Shown here: positions 9,201 to 16,623 of the stretch, piece by piece
How positions within the stretch are numbered: position 1 is the stretch's first letter
Layout of the letters: each line of letters starts with the position of its first letter
Origin: Terriglobia bacterium
Lineage (GTDB): Bacteria; Acidobacteriota; Terriglobia; Bryobacterales; Bryobacteraceae
Length of the DNA stretch: 38,701 nt
Direction: 5' to 3'
Assembly (NCBI GenBank): GCA_010084195.1
Contig: RGPS01000032.1
Coordinates: 1-38,701, forward strand
The notes under the pieces: generated by a model
Database searches by the model: none
What the model saw: the letters and a program-made list of their open reading frames with translations, nothing else
Told to the model about the DNA's origin: nothing
Made by a program: the position numbers and the translations under genes

Positions 9201-9714
9201 GGTTACCAACCTGCTGCACAGTGGTCGCGAGCCGGGACATCATGAACGGGTTGCGGCCAAGGTTCGGGAGATCCACCAGTTTCTGGCGATCCAGAACCTG
9301 GCCCTGTGATGCCGTCGAAGCTTCCAGAAGAGGCGCTTCCGCCGTTACCATTACGCTTTCCGTAACGTTGCCCACTTCCAGTCTCAGATCCACCGTGGCG
9401 ACCTGCTGGGTGGCGAGAGGAATACCTTTGCGCTCAATGCGCTTGAAGCCGGGAGACTCTGCGCTGACAGTGTAAACGGAAGGCACTACAGAAGCAAAGT
9501 TGTATTCGCCCGTTTCATTGGTTACTGCGGCTCGTGTTGAGTTTGTGGCCTCATCGGTGAGCGTTACTTTGGCACCGGAGACAAGGGACCCCTGAGCGTC
9601 CGAAATGATACCGCGAACGCCCCCGTAGATGGATTGCGCGACCGCACTGGACGCTGCAATTAAAGCAAATGCCGTAATGGCCAGGCACAGCCTGACACCC
9701 CTGAAATGTGACAT
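6250..9714 (-). CDS. Oar-like TonB-dependent receptor 1 with N-terminal carboxypeptidase-regulatory domain, 1154 aa
   Basis: A large outer-membrane beta-barrel of the acidobacterial Oar-like TonB-dependent type, which probably takes up oligosaccharides, peptides or similar ligands. It has a signal peptide (residues 1-27, AASSAVAQ), a carboxypeptidase-regulatory (Ig-like) domain at about 28-115 (YGGVRGIISDAQG through GEYNF), a plug at about 125-270 (VMVTAEAPL, GGPVRGNNYLLDG) and a barrel ending in an aromatic Phe (QLGLRLYF). The start at 9714 is preceded by GGAG six bases upstream; an in-frame ATG further upstream has no such site. A promoter at 9865-9894 and a terminator at 6207-6245 suggest a single-gene unit with a leader of about 145 nt. 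Confidence 0.92.
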   Translation of the reverse strand: MSHFRGVRLCLAITAFALIAASSAVAQSIYGGVRGIISDAQGSLVSGAKVTLTDEATNSTRAAVTNETGEYNFASVVPSVYTVSAESPGFKRIERKGIPLATQQVATVDLRLEVGNVTESVMVTAEAPLLEASTASQGQVLDRQKLVDLPNLGRNPFMMSRLATTVQQVGNPGYNRMQDQSGSSQISINGGPVRGNNYLLDGIPITDFSNRAIIIPSIEAVAEMKVQYSTYDAEMGRTGGGMFNTFIKSGSNQYSGSLLGYMRQTEWLANTFFNNRNGIKITSQPFRNYAGSFGGPVIIQKFYNGKNKTFFWLGFEGYRDTQAASREQYAPTALERVGDFSQTRNSAGNPLVIYDPNTTAADGSRTAFAGNVIPGSRQDLVGRNIATTYELPNKTGAGRFYGDNNLAGGGPLASKADQLFGKLDHQLTSWWRASLSYLRYNSAEPGENPYKSISSPDQWYLFRKVDTTQFNSTLTPSATWVIAVRYGFNRFPNIGTQKSQNYNLTTLGFANSFVKDVPSPSFPNVAMQTAYSLGTNNNFNYVHSSRNFSGSASKYIGKHGIKFGYDYRKLSDAGLDYQNSAGAFTFDNRFTRANSNSSTSASGSDIADMLLGAPAGATGYIPTVLNEYVTYNALFIHDDFRVNSKLTLNLGLRWERESGLHEKNNLLITNFDTNASNPIGTAAGLPVKGVFQFAGIGGAKTTTMNLRQNKFAPRLGVAYQLNDKTVIRGGWGMFWAPAFALGSPYNSEGVTATTQPSVSNDGNKTPAVKLSNPFPNGLDRPVGSSLGALTGVGKAMTIFDPNATSTRVQQFSLDIQRQLSAGWVVTAGYSGSRTADLTWSTAALNVNQLDPSLFSRGAALTASVANPFFGKGGTGVIGGSTVAANQLLRPYPQFGNVNFTNSSRNHAKYDSLTFKLQKSYSKGLSILTGYTLGKNFDMSGGGPGNNLNGGNGGPQDVYSLAGEWGLSYLHSPHRLTNALTYELPFGKGKPFLSSLPKAADMALGGWSVNTVSTFLTGFPLQIFMNNNGNSALGTARQRPNATGASPFVDAPVATKIDGWINRGAFTDAAPFTLGNVTRTISTRGPGQVNWDISVFKTVAVYERFKAQFRAEALNAMNTPYFRAPNTAFGNGAFGRVTSQANFPRMLQLGLRLYF

Positions 9715-9864
9715 TGTTTTCTCCGCGAAAAGTCGCATTCGCGCGCCGTCTGGCGTCGCGATTTTTTCTGCAGACTGAGCAGGATTGGCGAGCCATTTTT
9801 CCGGGCGGGGCAGGGCCTGGAAATTCGTTAATGGTTCGCCGGAGTTCTACCGGGAGTTACTTGC

Positions 9865-9894
9865 ACTATAGACCACGCAGTAATATTCTTGCAA
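9865..9894 (-). promoter_or_regulatory. Sigma-70-type promoter of Oar-like receptor 1
   Basis: On the minus strand a TTGCAA -35 (9889-9894) is separated by 18 bp from a TATAGT -10 (9865-9870). It points at the receptor gene starting at 9714 and leaves an untranslated leader of about 145 nt, longer than elsewhere in the window. No riboswitch fold was recognised in the leader. Confidence 0.6.
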
Positions 9895-10008
9895 CCTGAT
9901 TTCTACACACCGCGTCTCCCCCGCCCCGTGAAAAACCTCACACAAGCCTCTTGCTTCGGCCATCAAAATCTGCGAAAGTAGAGTTCCTGAGGCGAATAAA
10001 AGGCGAAT

Positions 10009-10674
10009 ATGAAAGCCGCCGTTCTACAGCTACGCTCCACCGTCGAAGCCCGTTTTGAGATCCCGCTCGGAATCCGTAAGTCGTTGGAAAAAGAGAAGCT
10101 TGCGTCCGGAATCGGGGCTATCGACACCCTCACATCCGGCGGTGTCCCCCGAGGCGCGCTCACCGAAATCAGCGGGGCGGCCTCCAGCGGGCGAACCGCG
10201 CTCGTGGTAGCGTTTCTGGGCCAGGCAACCCGCAGTGGAGAATGTTGTGTCTGGGTGGATACAGCCGGGGCGTTTGATCCACAATCGGCTTCAGAAATGG
10301 GTGTGGATCTGGATCGGCTCCTCTGGATCAACTGCGGTGGCAGCGCCGAACACGCCCTGAAATCGGTCGATCTGTTAATCCAGAGCGGGGGCTTTGGATT
10401 AGTTGTCATGGATCTGGCCGATACGCCGGAACGCGAGGTCCGCCGCATCCCGCTGGCCTCGTGGTTCCGGCTGCGTCATGCGGCAGAGCGCACCGGCGCG
10501 GCCCTGGTGGCAGTAGCCCGGCGCATCAACGCAGCTTCCTGCTCAGAACTGCAAATGGAACTGCAGCCCCTGGGCCCGGTGTGGCGCGGCAAGCTGTTAG
10601 CCGGCATGGATGCCGAAGTGGAATCAAGAAGACAACACCGGTCCCGCAAGGCCGAGTTCCGGGCGGTGCGGTAA
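10009..10674 (+). CDS. imuA: ImuA-like RecA-fold protein of the SOS mutagenesis cassette, 221 aa
   Basis: A RecA-like protein that lies directly before a Y-family polymerase homologue, the layout of imuA-imuB translesion cassettes. The core GVPRGALTEISG, then GAASSGRTA (56-64), corresponds to the RecA Walker A loop, but the catalytic Lys is replaced by Arg (R62), so ATPase activity is doubtful. VWVDTAGAFDP (about 82-92) matches the RecA strand after the P-loop. The gene overlaps imuB in a TAATG junction, implying translational coupling. An AAAGG lies just upstream of the ATG, in a GGCGAATA direct repeat (9991-9998 and 10002-10009). No LexA box of a known type was found. Confidence 0.8.
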   Translation: MKAAVLQLRSTVEARFEIPLGIRKSLEKEKLASGIGAIDTLTSGGVPRGALTEISGAASSGRTALVVAFLGQATRSGECCVWVDTAGAFDPQSASEMGVDLDRLLWINCGGSAEHALKSVDLLIQSGGFGLVVMDLADTPEREVRRIPLASWFRLRHAAERTGAALVAVARRINAASCSELQMELQPLGPVWRGKLLAGMDAEVESRRQHRSRKAEFRAVR

Positions 10675-11939
10675 TGTACGCATGTCTGCATGGTCCCGGC
10701 AATCTGGAACTCCTGCTGGAGTGTGCCCGTAAATTCTCCCCGCACGTGGAGGAACTGCCGCCCGACACCGTCATCTTCGACATTCGTGGCCTCGAAACCC
10801 TCTACGGCCCTCCGGAGAACCTCGCCCGCGAGATTGACCGCACGGTCGGGGTCCCTGCCAATCTGGCCCTCGCCGCAAACCCCGACGCGGCCGCCCACGC
10901 CGCACGAGGCTTTCGGGGCATCACCGTCATCGCCCCCCGCAGGGAGGCCGAAGCCCTCGCTTCCCTGCCCCTGAATCTGTTGGGCGGCTCCCCCGCCACC
11001 GCCGAACTGCTCCACCTCTGGGGTATCCGGACTTTCGGCGACTTCGCCAAACTGCCCCCCCTCGGCGTCGCCGCACGTCTCGGCGAAGAAGGCATCGAAC
11101 TCCAGTACCTGGCCCGCGGCGAAGGGTCGCGCCAACTACGCCCCCTCGAAGACCCTCTGGAATTCGAAGCCTCCCTGGAACTCGATTACCCCGTCGACAA
11201 CCTGGAACCGCTGGCTTTCGTCCTGAGCCGCCTCCTCGGTGAAGTCTGCGACAAGCTCCGCTTCCGCACCCTTGCCACGAATGAACTCACCCTCCGCCTG
11301 GCCCTCGAACGCGCCCCGGAGCACGTAACGCAACTCAAACTCCCGGTCCCCATGCTCGACCAGCGTGCCTTCCTGCGCATGCTGCAGCTGGACCTCAATG
11401 GCCGACCGCCCGTTGCACCCGTCGTCCAGGTCTATCTGCGCGCGGAGCCGGTAAAACCCCGCCGGACGCAGCACGGCCTGTTCGTCCCCACCTCACCCGA
11501 ACCCGAAAAGCTGGAACTGACCGTCTCCCGGCTCCGCCATTTAGTCGGCACCGATCACGTCGGAAGCCCCCAACTCCGCAATACGCACCGTCCTGACAGC
11601 TTCGTCATGCGCGTCTTCGCCCCACCGCTCGCGACTTCAAGGCTCGCCGTTGATGAAGCCGAAGCCCCCACCGTTCCCAGGCTCTGCCTCCGCCGTTTCC
11701 GCCCCCCGCGCGCAGTCCAGGTCCTGCTGATCAACCAGCAACCCGTCCGCCTGATTTCCCCCGCAGTAAACGGCAGGGTCGTCATGGCCAAGGGCCCCTG
11801 GAGAACCTCCGGCGAATGGTGGAGAGAGGACGCCTGGAACCGCGACGAATGGGACATCGCCCTCGAATCGGGAGAACTCTACCGGATGTACCGCGAAGTC
11901 GATTCCGGGAGGTGGTTTGTGGAGGGCAGTTACGACTAA
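10674..11939 (+). CDS. imuB: ImuB-like Y-family DNA polymerase homologue lacking the N-terminal catalytic motif, 421 aa
   Basis: A Y-family polymerase relative that in known ImuA-ImuB-DnaE2 systems acts as a non-catalytic adaptor between the beta clamp and DnaE2 at lesions. The ATG at 10674 overlaps the imuA stop. The protein opens at MYACLHGPGN and reaches VIFDIRGLETLYG by about residue 30-42, the equivalent of the second acidic motif in active polymerases. About 60-70 residues with the first catalytic Asp are missing, consistent with a non-polymerase role. LWGIRTFGDFAKLP (about 118-131) is the helix-hairpin-helix and the little-finger region follows. Codons are strongly C-ending. The stop overlaps the convergent PepSY gene by 4 bp. 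DnaE2 is not in the window. Confidence 0.8.
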   Translation: MYACLHGPGNLELLLECARKFSPHVEELPPDTVIFDIRGLETLYGPPENLAREIDRTVGVPANLALAANPDAAAHAARGFRGITVIAPRREAEALASLPLNLLGGSPATAELLHLWGIRTFGDFAKLPPLGVAARLGEEGIELQYLARGEGSRQLRPLEDPLEFEASLELDYPVDNLEPLAFVLSRLLGEVCDKLRFRTLATNELTLRLALERAPEHVTQLKLPVPMLDQRAFLRMLQLDLNGRPPVAPVVQVYLRAEPVKPRRTQHGLFVPTSPEPEKLELTVSRLRHLVGTDHVGSPQLRNTHRPDSFVMRVFAPPLATSRLAVDEAEAPTVPRLCLRRFRPPRAVQVLLINQQPVRLISPAVNGRVVMAKGPWRTSGEWWREDAWNRDEWDIALESGELYRMYREVDSGRWFVEGSYD

Positions 11940-13246
11940 GCGCGGAACACCCGCTGCCGCAGCACCCGAAAACCCAGCACCACACCGGTCCCCGAAGCCA
12001 CCAAACCGCCCCCCAGCAGCACCAGCATCACCACATCCCAAAGTGGTCGATAGCGGTAAAGCAAGGGGAAATCCAGAGAATGCAGGCCGTGATAAAGCCA
12101 GCGGTTCACCCAATCATTCGTTCTGTAGCTACCCACAATGGCAGCAGTACGCGGATCCACGTAATAGCGCATCCCCTCCGCAGCCCGCGTCACCAGAACT
12201 GCCGGGAGAGGCTTCCGGCCCAGCCGGTCACAATACCAAAAATCATACTCACGGACTACCCGGACCCGCGCCACATACAAGGTCTCCCCGGCAAACACGG
12301 CCAGCGTCAGCAAAACCGTGCCAGGAGCTTTTCGAAGCGCATCTGCCATGCTCTGCACAGTGAAGTGCCGCAGGTCAGGTACGGACCGCAGAGCCGCCGG
12401 AACTGAACTGCGACCTCGCGCCGGACTCCCGATCGGATCCATCGAGAGCATCCCGCTGAAGGCCCACGTACAGACCAGAACGCCGAAGCACAGACCCCAC
12501 TGCGTATGCAGCCTCTTCACTCCGGAGTAGGGAATCGCGGTGGGCAAGCCCGAGTGACGGTACTTCTTACGGGGCGATAACATCGCGAGGCCCACCCCCA
12601 ACCCCAGCAATGCGGCCAAAGTCGCCAACCCCGACGCCCAGATCACTACCCGGCTCCACAGCTCCGTATTGGTCCGCAAAGGAGTGAAGTAGAGCCAATG
12701 AGGAATCGCCCCCAGCCAGGCAAACAGGCGGGACCGCCGGGTTGTATATTGCACCACTTCCCCGGATCGCGTAGAAATGTAGACAGCCTGCCCATCCGGC
12801 CATTCGTATTTCGCCAGAGGCCGGAGAGCACCAAACGAACCCTGCACCGTCCATTGATCCGCTTCGGTAAGCATCTCAACCTGCGCCTCCCCGGCGGGCC
12901 GCCCGGCCCATTCAGCCGCCGTGCGAAGGTTCACCTCCGGAGAAAACACCAGCAGCCGTTTCCCGTCATCGGCAAATGTGATGCTGCGCCGCGCCCCCGT
13001 ACCGGAGATCCACGCCGGACGCCCGTCGAATATAACCAGAGAGGGAACGCCCGGCCCCGGCATGCCGCGAAGAACCCTTGAAGGATTGAGCGGTCTGGCG
13101 TGTTGCAGACGGTCCGCTTCCGTTACCGCAGGAAAGTCCCAATACATCATGAAGATACCGGAAACGAACCACCAGGCAAACAAAGCACAGAATGCAGTCC
13201 CCATCCAGCGATGGAAAAAGAGCGCGACACGGAGTAACAACTGCAC
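11936..13246 (-). CDS. PepSY-associated transmembrane protein, 436 aa
   Basis: An inner-membrane protein of the PepSY_TM family, members of which sit near iron- or siderophore-uptake genes and may act as ferric reductases or regulators. The N-terminus has the typical HRWMGTAFCALFAWWFVSGIFMMYWDFP segment in two pieces (HRWMG at 12-16 and a membrane segment at about 16-36). Further membrane segments lie at about 195-225, 250-275 and 405-430, with soluble PepSY-like stretches between. HW and H residues near the membrane segments could bind heme. The GTG start at 13246 has no ribosome binding site but has TACACT six bases upstream. Its 3' end overlaps imuB tail to tail. Confidence 0.8.
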   Translation of the reverse strand: MQLLLRVALFFHRWMGTAFCALFAWWFVSGIFMMYWDFPAVTEADRLQHARPLNPSRVLRGMPGPGVPSLVIFDGRPAWISGTGARRSITFADDGKRLLVFSPEVNLRTAAEWAGRPAGEAQVEMLTEADQWTVQGSFGALRPLAKYEWPDGQAVYISTRSGEVVQYTTRRSRLFAWLGAIPHWLYFTPLRTNTELWSRVVIWASGLATLAALLGLGVGLAMLSPRKKYRHSGLPTAIPYSGVKRLHTQWGLCFGVLVCTWAFSGMLSMDPIGSPARGRSSVPAALRSVPDLRHFTVQSMADALRKAPGTVLLTLAVFAGETLYVARVRVVREYDFWYCDRLGRKPLPAVLVTRAAEGMRYYVDPRTAAIVGSYRTNDWVNRWLYHGLHSLDFPLLYRYRPLWDVVMLVLLGGGLVASGTGVVLGFRVLRQRVFRA

Positions 13247-13252
13247 CCAGGC

Positions 13253-13258
13253 AGTGTA
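13253..13258 (-). promoter_or_regulatory. Putative leaderless -10 element of the PepSY gene
   Basis: TACACT on the minus strand ends six bases before the GTG start at 13246, and no ribosome binding site lies between. One of eight such arrangements in the window. No good -35 is visible. Confidence 0.4.
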
Positions 13259-13280
13259 TCGCCCGTAAACGTGCCGTTGC

Positions 13281-13286
13281 TACAAT
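13281..13286 (+). promoter_or_regulatory. Putative -10 element of tRNA-Gly
   Basis: TACAAT lies 35 bases upstream of the tRNA 5' end and is followed by AGGGT. No TTGACA-like -35 is evident. The degenerate tRNA copy at 16.6 kb has a related TATAATAGGGT just before it. Confidence 0.4.
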
Positions 13287-13321
13287 AGGGTTAGTTCGGC
13301 TTCCGAACTGTCTCCCTGTGA

Positions 13322-13396
13322 GCGGGAGTAACTCAATGGTAGAGTCACAGCTTTCCAAGCTGTTGGTTGCGAGTTCGAGTCTCGTCTCCCGCTCCA
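13322..13396 (+). tRNA. tRNA-Gly(TCC), CCA encoded
   Basis: A full cloverleaf can be drawn by eye. The acceptor stem is GCGGGAG/CTCCCGC, the D arm contains CTCAATGGTAGAG, the anticodon stem is ACAGC/GCTGT with loop TTTCCAA (anticodon TCC, glycine), and the T arm is GCGAG-TTCGAGT-CTCGT. The discriminator is T and the CCA end is encoded (13394-13396). Its 3' half and downstream flank are repeated at 16587-16647. Confidence 0.95.
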
Positions 13397-13420
13397 TTTC
13401 CTCCGGTACGCCAATATCTC
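13360..13420 (+). repeat. Left copy of a 61-bp direct repeat (tRNA-Gly 3' half plus flank)
   Basis: Matches 16587-16647 at 53 of 61 positions without gaps by manual alignment. The repeat starts at the anticodon-stem 3' strand of the tRNA and continues 24 bases past its CCA end, so it covers more than the tRNA itself. The left copy belongs to the intact tRNA. Confidence 0.85.
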
Positions 13421-13540
13421 AACGGTGATGCCGTTATTCCGGCACTGAGGAAACGCAGGTTCCCGGAGCGTAAGAATCCGCTCACCACCGTGATGAACCC
13501 GTCGTTGCTGCCTTCCGCCATATTCGCAGACGCCTCGCGG

Positions 13541-15148
13541 TCATGCCCGGCGTTTGGCGGTAAAGCGGTGGAACGGTTTCAGGTCATCCAGGCGTTGCTC
13601 TGGTTCGTCCATTTTCCAGCTGAAGAATTGAGCTTCCATCTGGTCTTCGGTAAAGTCGAGGATCGAGAAACCATTCTTTTCGAGGGGTTTCAGGCCCTCT
13701 TCAATCTCGAGCCCGGACGGAGGCTGTGGCGGGGTCCCGCGCCAGACTGAGGGCCAGGCTTTCGGCCCGGTGCCAATTGGCCCTGTGAGAACCGAAACCA
13801 CCGGGTTCCGGCTGAAATCAAGCTTGCCGTACCGGTGGATTCTGCCTTCCGCCAGGGCATGCAGGTCGCCACTGAGAAACAGCGGAATGCGTTGCATGGA
13901 CGATGCCCTCTGCAGCAAACGATCATGCTGTAGTCTCCACCCCTGTTGCCACCAGTACTTGGCGTTGGCCGTACCCAGCTTGCCATTGGGCTGCAACAGA
14001 TCGGGGTACCATTCGCCCCACTTACCGGCGGCCCAACCGATCGGTGTTGACGGGAGATTGACCACGTGATGGGTTTCCTGAGCTGTCATTCGCTGCATCA
14101 GCCACTCCTCTGCGGAGTCGGGCAAGAACCCGCCAACCGGCCCTTTCAGGGACATGTGTCTCCGACAGTCATACATCAGAATCTCAAGCAGTTTGCCGTA
14201 TCGAAGCGTCCCAAACGACTCACCAACACCAGGCATCCGGTCTGCGCCACCAGCGCTTGGCAACCCGAGAGGGCGATTCGCGTCCGGCAGAAACTCGGGG
14301 TAATAGAGACTCTGGCTGGCCCGAGCCAGGCGCAACATGAAATCATCGGGCGGGAACGTGACCATCTGTTCGGTGGCCTCGTCATTCTCGAAATAGTCGT
14401 GATCGTCCTGCACAAAGAACACTGGCGTCGAGCGAAACAGCGTGCCGTAGAGATCGCAGACCTGGGGCGTTACCACCAGCTTCAGCTTTCGTTCATTCTC
14501 GCCCCCCATGGCAGGTTGCGAGCGATCAAACTGCCCCACCAGTTGCCGGGCCACAGGGGAATTGCCCAGGCTCAGGGAACCCACGGGTGAGCGGAGGTCC
14601 CAGTAGACGTGGTCGCCAATGGCAATTACGGCATCGGGCTGATAGGCCAACCCCGTTGCCAGCAACTTGCGTCTGGCCTCAAGGGACACCCAGTAGGGGC
14701 CCCCCGTATCGGGATTGCGCGTTGCCGGATGCCCGCCGGCGCAGGTGTAGACAAGGAGGCGGACACGCTTTGGCTGAGCCTGCGGACCAGGAAAGGTCGA
14801 TATTGGCCAGGGCTCGCACAGTGCTTTGCCGCGAGAATCAAGCAGTTCCAGACGGTAGGTGTGTTCCGGTTCCAGTCCCGCCAGATGGAACGAATAGAAC
14901 TCACCGACCGAATCCGTGCGCACGCCGACAGCACGCTTCGAACCCACACGCAGGATCGGCGGCGAGGTCTGTGGATGCAGGAAGCCTGCCTTCAGCAGTA
15001 AGCGCTCATGTGAGACGGCCGGAAGCAGGTGTCGGACAACACCGGGGTTCCAGCGAGTCCCGTTGTTCAGAACCACCTTGTTCTGGCCCAACGCAACACC
15101 AGAGGCCCCGAGCGTAGTTGCCACAAACTGTCGTCTGGAGTACGGCAT
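13541..15148 (-). CDS. PhoD-like metallophosphatase/phosphodiesterase with a Tat leader, 535 aa
   Basis: An exported phosphatase of the PhoD/metallophosphatase family, presumably scavenging phosphate from phosphodiesters or monoesters in the periplasm. The N-terminus MPYSRRQFVATTLGASGVAL is a twin-arginine leader, as in PhoD. Metal-site motifs follow: YTCAGGHP at about 132, IGDHVYWD near 180, the PhoD hallmark DDHDYFEND near 248 and SGDLHALAEG near 421. The start at 15148 was chosen because the Tat leader begins there; a reading frame extending to 15952 contains no further domain. TATAGT sits six bases before the ATG and no ribosome binding site is present. It is divergent from the serine hydrolase, within the tRNA-repeat-bounded segment. 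Confidence 0.88.
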   Translation of the reverse strand: MPYSRRQFVATTLGASGVALGQNKVVLNNGTRWNPGVVRHLLPAVSHERLLLKAGFLHPQTSPPILRVGSKRAVGVRTDSVGEFYSFHLAGLEPEHTYRLELLDSRGKALCEPWPISTFPGPQAQPKRVRLLVYTCAGGHPATRNPDTGGPYWVSLEARRKLLATGLAYQPDAVIAIGDHVYWDLRSPVGSLSLGNSPVARQLVGQFDRSQPAMGGENERKLKLVVTPQVCDLYGTLFRSTPVFFVQDDHDYFENDEATEQMVTFPPDDFMLRLARASQSLYYPEFLPDANRPLGLPSAGGADRMPGVGESFGTLRYGKLLEILMYDCRRHMSLKGPVGGFLPDSAEEWLMQRMTAQETHHVVNLPSTPIGWAAGKWGEWYPDLLQPNGKLGTANAKYWWQQGWRLQHDRLLQRASSMQRIPLFLSGDLHALAEGRIHRYGKLDFSRNPVVSVLTGPIGTGPKAWPSVWRGTPPQPPSGLEIEEGLKPLEKNGFSILDFTEDQMEAQFFSWKMDEPEQRLDDLKPFHRFTAKRRA

Positions 15149-15154
15149 GAGGTC

Positions 15155-15160
15155 ACTATA
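15155..15160 (-). promoter_or_regulatory. Putative leaderless -10 element of the PhoD-like gene
   Basis: TATAGT on the minus strand is separated by six bases (GACCTC) from the ATG at 15148. ACTGAC, 16 bp further upstream, is a possible weak -35. Confidence 0.45.
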
Positions 15161-15207
15161 CCGCAGCTGATTAATAGTCAGTACCGTTCGGACGGAGTTT
15201 ACGGGTA

Positions 15208-15213
15208 TACAAT
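15208..15213 (+). promoter_or_regulatory. Putative leaderless -10 element of the serine hydrolase gene
   Basis: TACAAT is followed by seven bases and an in-frame GTG at 15221. If used, transcription would begin at or next to that GTG, which argues against the ATG at 15212 that overlaps the element. Confidence 0.4.
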
Positions 15214-15220
15214 GCACGAG

Positions 15221-16486
15221 GTGCAGACATTTGATCGAAAAGCAGTGTTCGCAATATCGGTGCTCACAATGATGGCCGTTACCGGCGCGCAGGCGCAGGA
15301 TCGCGTGGTTTCGCCCGAGTCGCTCGGGTTTTCCACGGCTGGGCTCAACGAGTTTCAACGGACCATGCGGGCTCTGGTGGATGAGGGCAGTCTGGCAGGC
15401 ATCACTACCCTGGTGGCTCGGCACGGCAAGGTGGTCCACTTTGACGCCTACGGTGTGCAGAGCCTCGCTTCGAAGAAGCCCGTCACGAAGGACACAATCT
15501 TCCGCATCGCGTCGATGACTAAACCGATCGTGGGCACCGCCATGATGATGCTGTGGGAGCAGGGGAAGTGGACGCTGGATGATCCGGTGGCCAAACATAT
15601 CCCGGAGTTTGCCAATCTGAAGGTCGCCACCCCAAAGGGTGAAGTCCCACAGAGCAAGCCCATGACAATGCGGCAACTGATGAGCCATACCGCAGGCCTC
15701 GACGTGGATGACGCGTACCTTCCTTCGAAGCTGCTGGCATCCGATCTGCAGGGCATGATTCGCAAGCTGTCCACAATGCCGCTGGTGGCGCAACCCGGTA
15801 CCGACTGGCGCTACGGCCCCAGTGTGGATGTCCAGGCGTACCTCGTTCAGAAGCTGTCGGGTCAGCCGCTCGACCAGTTCCTGCGAACCCGGATCTTTGA
15901 GCCGCTGGGCATGAAAGATACCGGCTTCTGGGTGGAACCGGAGAAACTCCACCGCCGAACCGACGTGTTCACCTACGGCCCCGACAAGAAGCTGATGCAG
16001 TCAACACCGGCTCCTGGTTTCTATCAGCTGGTAGAAAGTACTGCAAGACCGACCTATTTTTCGGGCAGTGGCGGATTGCTTTCCACCACCGAAGACTATT
16101 TCCGGTTCGCGCAGATGATGTTAAACGGGGGTGAGGCCAACGGCAAGCGCTTCCTGAAGACATCCACCGTGGAACTCATGCGCACCAACGTACTCCCCGA
16201 AGGTGTCAAAGTCGATCTCTACGGACCTGACCAGCCGGGAATTGGGTTCGGGCTGGACTTCGCGCTGGTGCTGGATCCCGTGGCGGCAGAACGACCGGAG
16301 GGCCGGGGTACTTTCTACTGGGGCGGTGCGTTTGGGACCTGGTTCTGGATCGATCCGGTAAATGACGTAGTAGTGGTCGGGATGATCCAGAATCTAGAGG
16401 GAAGCGAGCCCGGCGGTGGCACACCTGCGGTACGTCCGCTGTCCCGAAGCCTGGTGTACAAGGCCCTCGTAGATCGCGCCAGATAA
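15221..16486 (+). CDS. Secreted serine hydrolase (class C beta-lactamase/EstB family), 421 aa
   Basis: A penicillin-binding-protein-like serine hydrolase, of the family that includes esterase EstB and class C beta-lactamases. Members cleave esters, amides or D-peptides, and only a few are true lactamases. A signal peptide runs to AQA near residue 25. The nucleophile motif SMTK (S98, K101) is in place, the Tyr motif is in WRYGPSVDV (Y198), and the third motif reads YWGGAFGT near 370, the EstB-like version of KTG/HTG. The GTG at 15221 lies seven bases after a TACAAT; the ATG at 15212 would add three residues. It is transcribed away from the PhoD-like gene, inside the repeat-bounded cassette. 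Confidence 0.85.
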   Translation: MQTFDRKAVFAISVLTMMAVTGAQAQDRVVSPESLGFSTAGLNEFQRTMRALVDEGSLAGITTLVARHGKVVHFDAYGVQSLASKKPVTKDTIFRIASMTKPIVGTAMMMLWEQGKWTLDDPVAKHIPEFANLKVATPKGEVPQSKPMTMRQLMSHTAGLDVDDAYLPSKLLASDLQGMIRKLSTMPLVAQPGTDWRYGPSVDVQAYLVQKLSGQPLDQFLRTRIFEPLGMKDTGFWVEPEKLHRRTDVFTYGPDKKLMQSTPAPGFYQLVESTARPTYFSGSGGLLSTTEDYFRFAQMMLNGGEANGKRFLKTSTVELMRTNVLPEGVKVDLYGPDQPGIGFGLDFALVLDPVAAERPEGRGTFYWGGAFGTWFWIDPVNDVVVVGMIQNLEGSEPGGGTPAVRPLSRSLVYKALVDRAR

Positions 16487-16560
16487 GCCCCGGCCGAGTT
16501 CAGGCAGCGTATCGAAAGTGGCATCTGGCGAGTCCACCAAAATCGACAAGTCCTGTACCA

Positions 16561-16623
16561 TATAATAGGGTAAAGTCATTTCAAGGCTGTTGGTTGCGGG
16601 TTCGCTCCTCGTCTCCTGCTCCA
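16561..16623 (+). pseudogene. Degenerate second copy of tRNA-Gly
   Basis: From about 16569 this stretch aligns with the intact tRNA-Gly: GGTAAAGTCA matches the D-loop end GGTAGAGTCA, then the anticodon loop is shortened by about four bases (the TCC anticodon is lost), and the T arm and acceptor 3' strand follow with several mismatches to CTCCTGCTCCA. The 5' acceptor strand is missing, so it cannot fold as a tRNA. A TATAATAGGGT precedes it, resembling the TACAATAGGGT before the intact gene. Confidence 0.75.

Noticed and set aside
9900-10008. LexA (SOS) box upstream of imuA
   Set aside because: Neither the E. coli CTGT-N8-ACAG nor the Bacillus GAAC-N4-GTTC type was found; only the GGCGAATA repeat stands out.
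10461-10673. Upstream extension of the imuB frame inside imuA
   Set aside because: It lies entirely within imuA in another frame with arginine- and proline-rich composition; the TAATG overlap at 10674 gives a natural coupled start.
15029-15211. N-terminal extension of the serine hydrolase
   Set aside because: Antisense to the PhoD-like N-terminus and placed before a clear signal peptide.
13541-15952. 803-residue reading frame covering the PhoD-like gene and continuing under the serine hydrolase
   Set aside because: The first ~268 residues are antisense to the serine hydrolase and have no domain. The Tat leader beginning at 15148 marks the true start.
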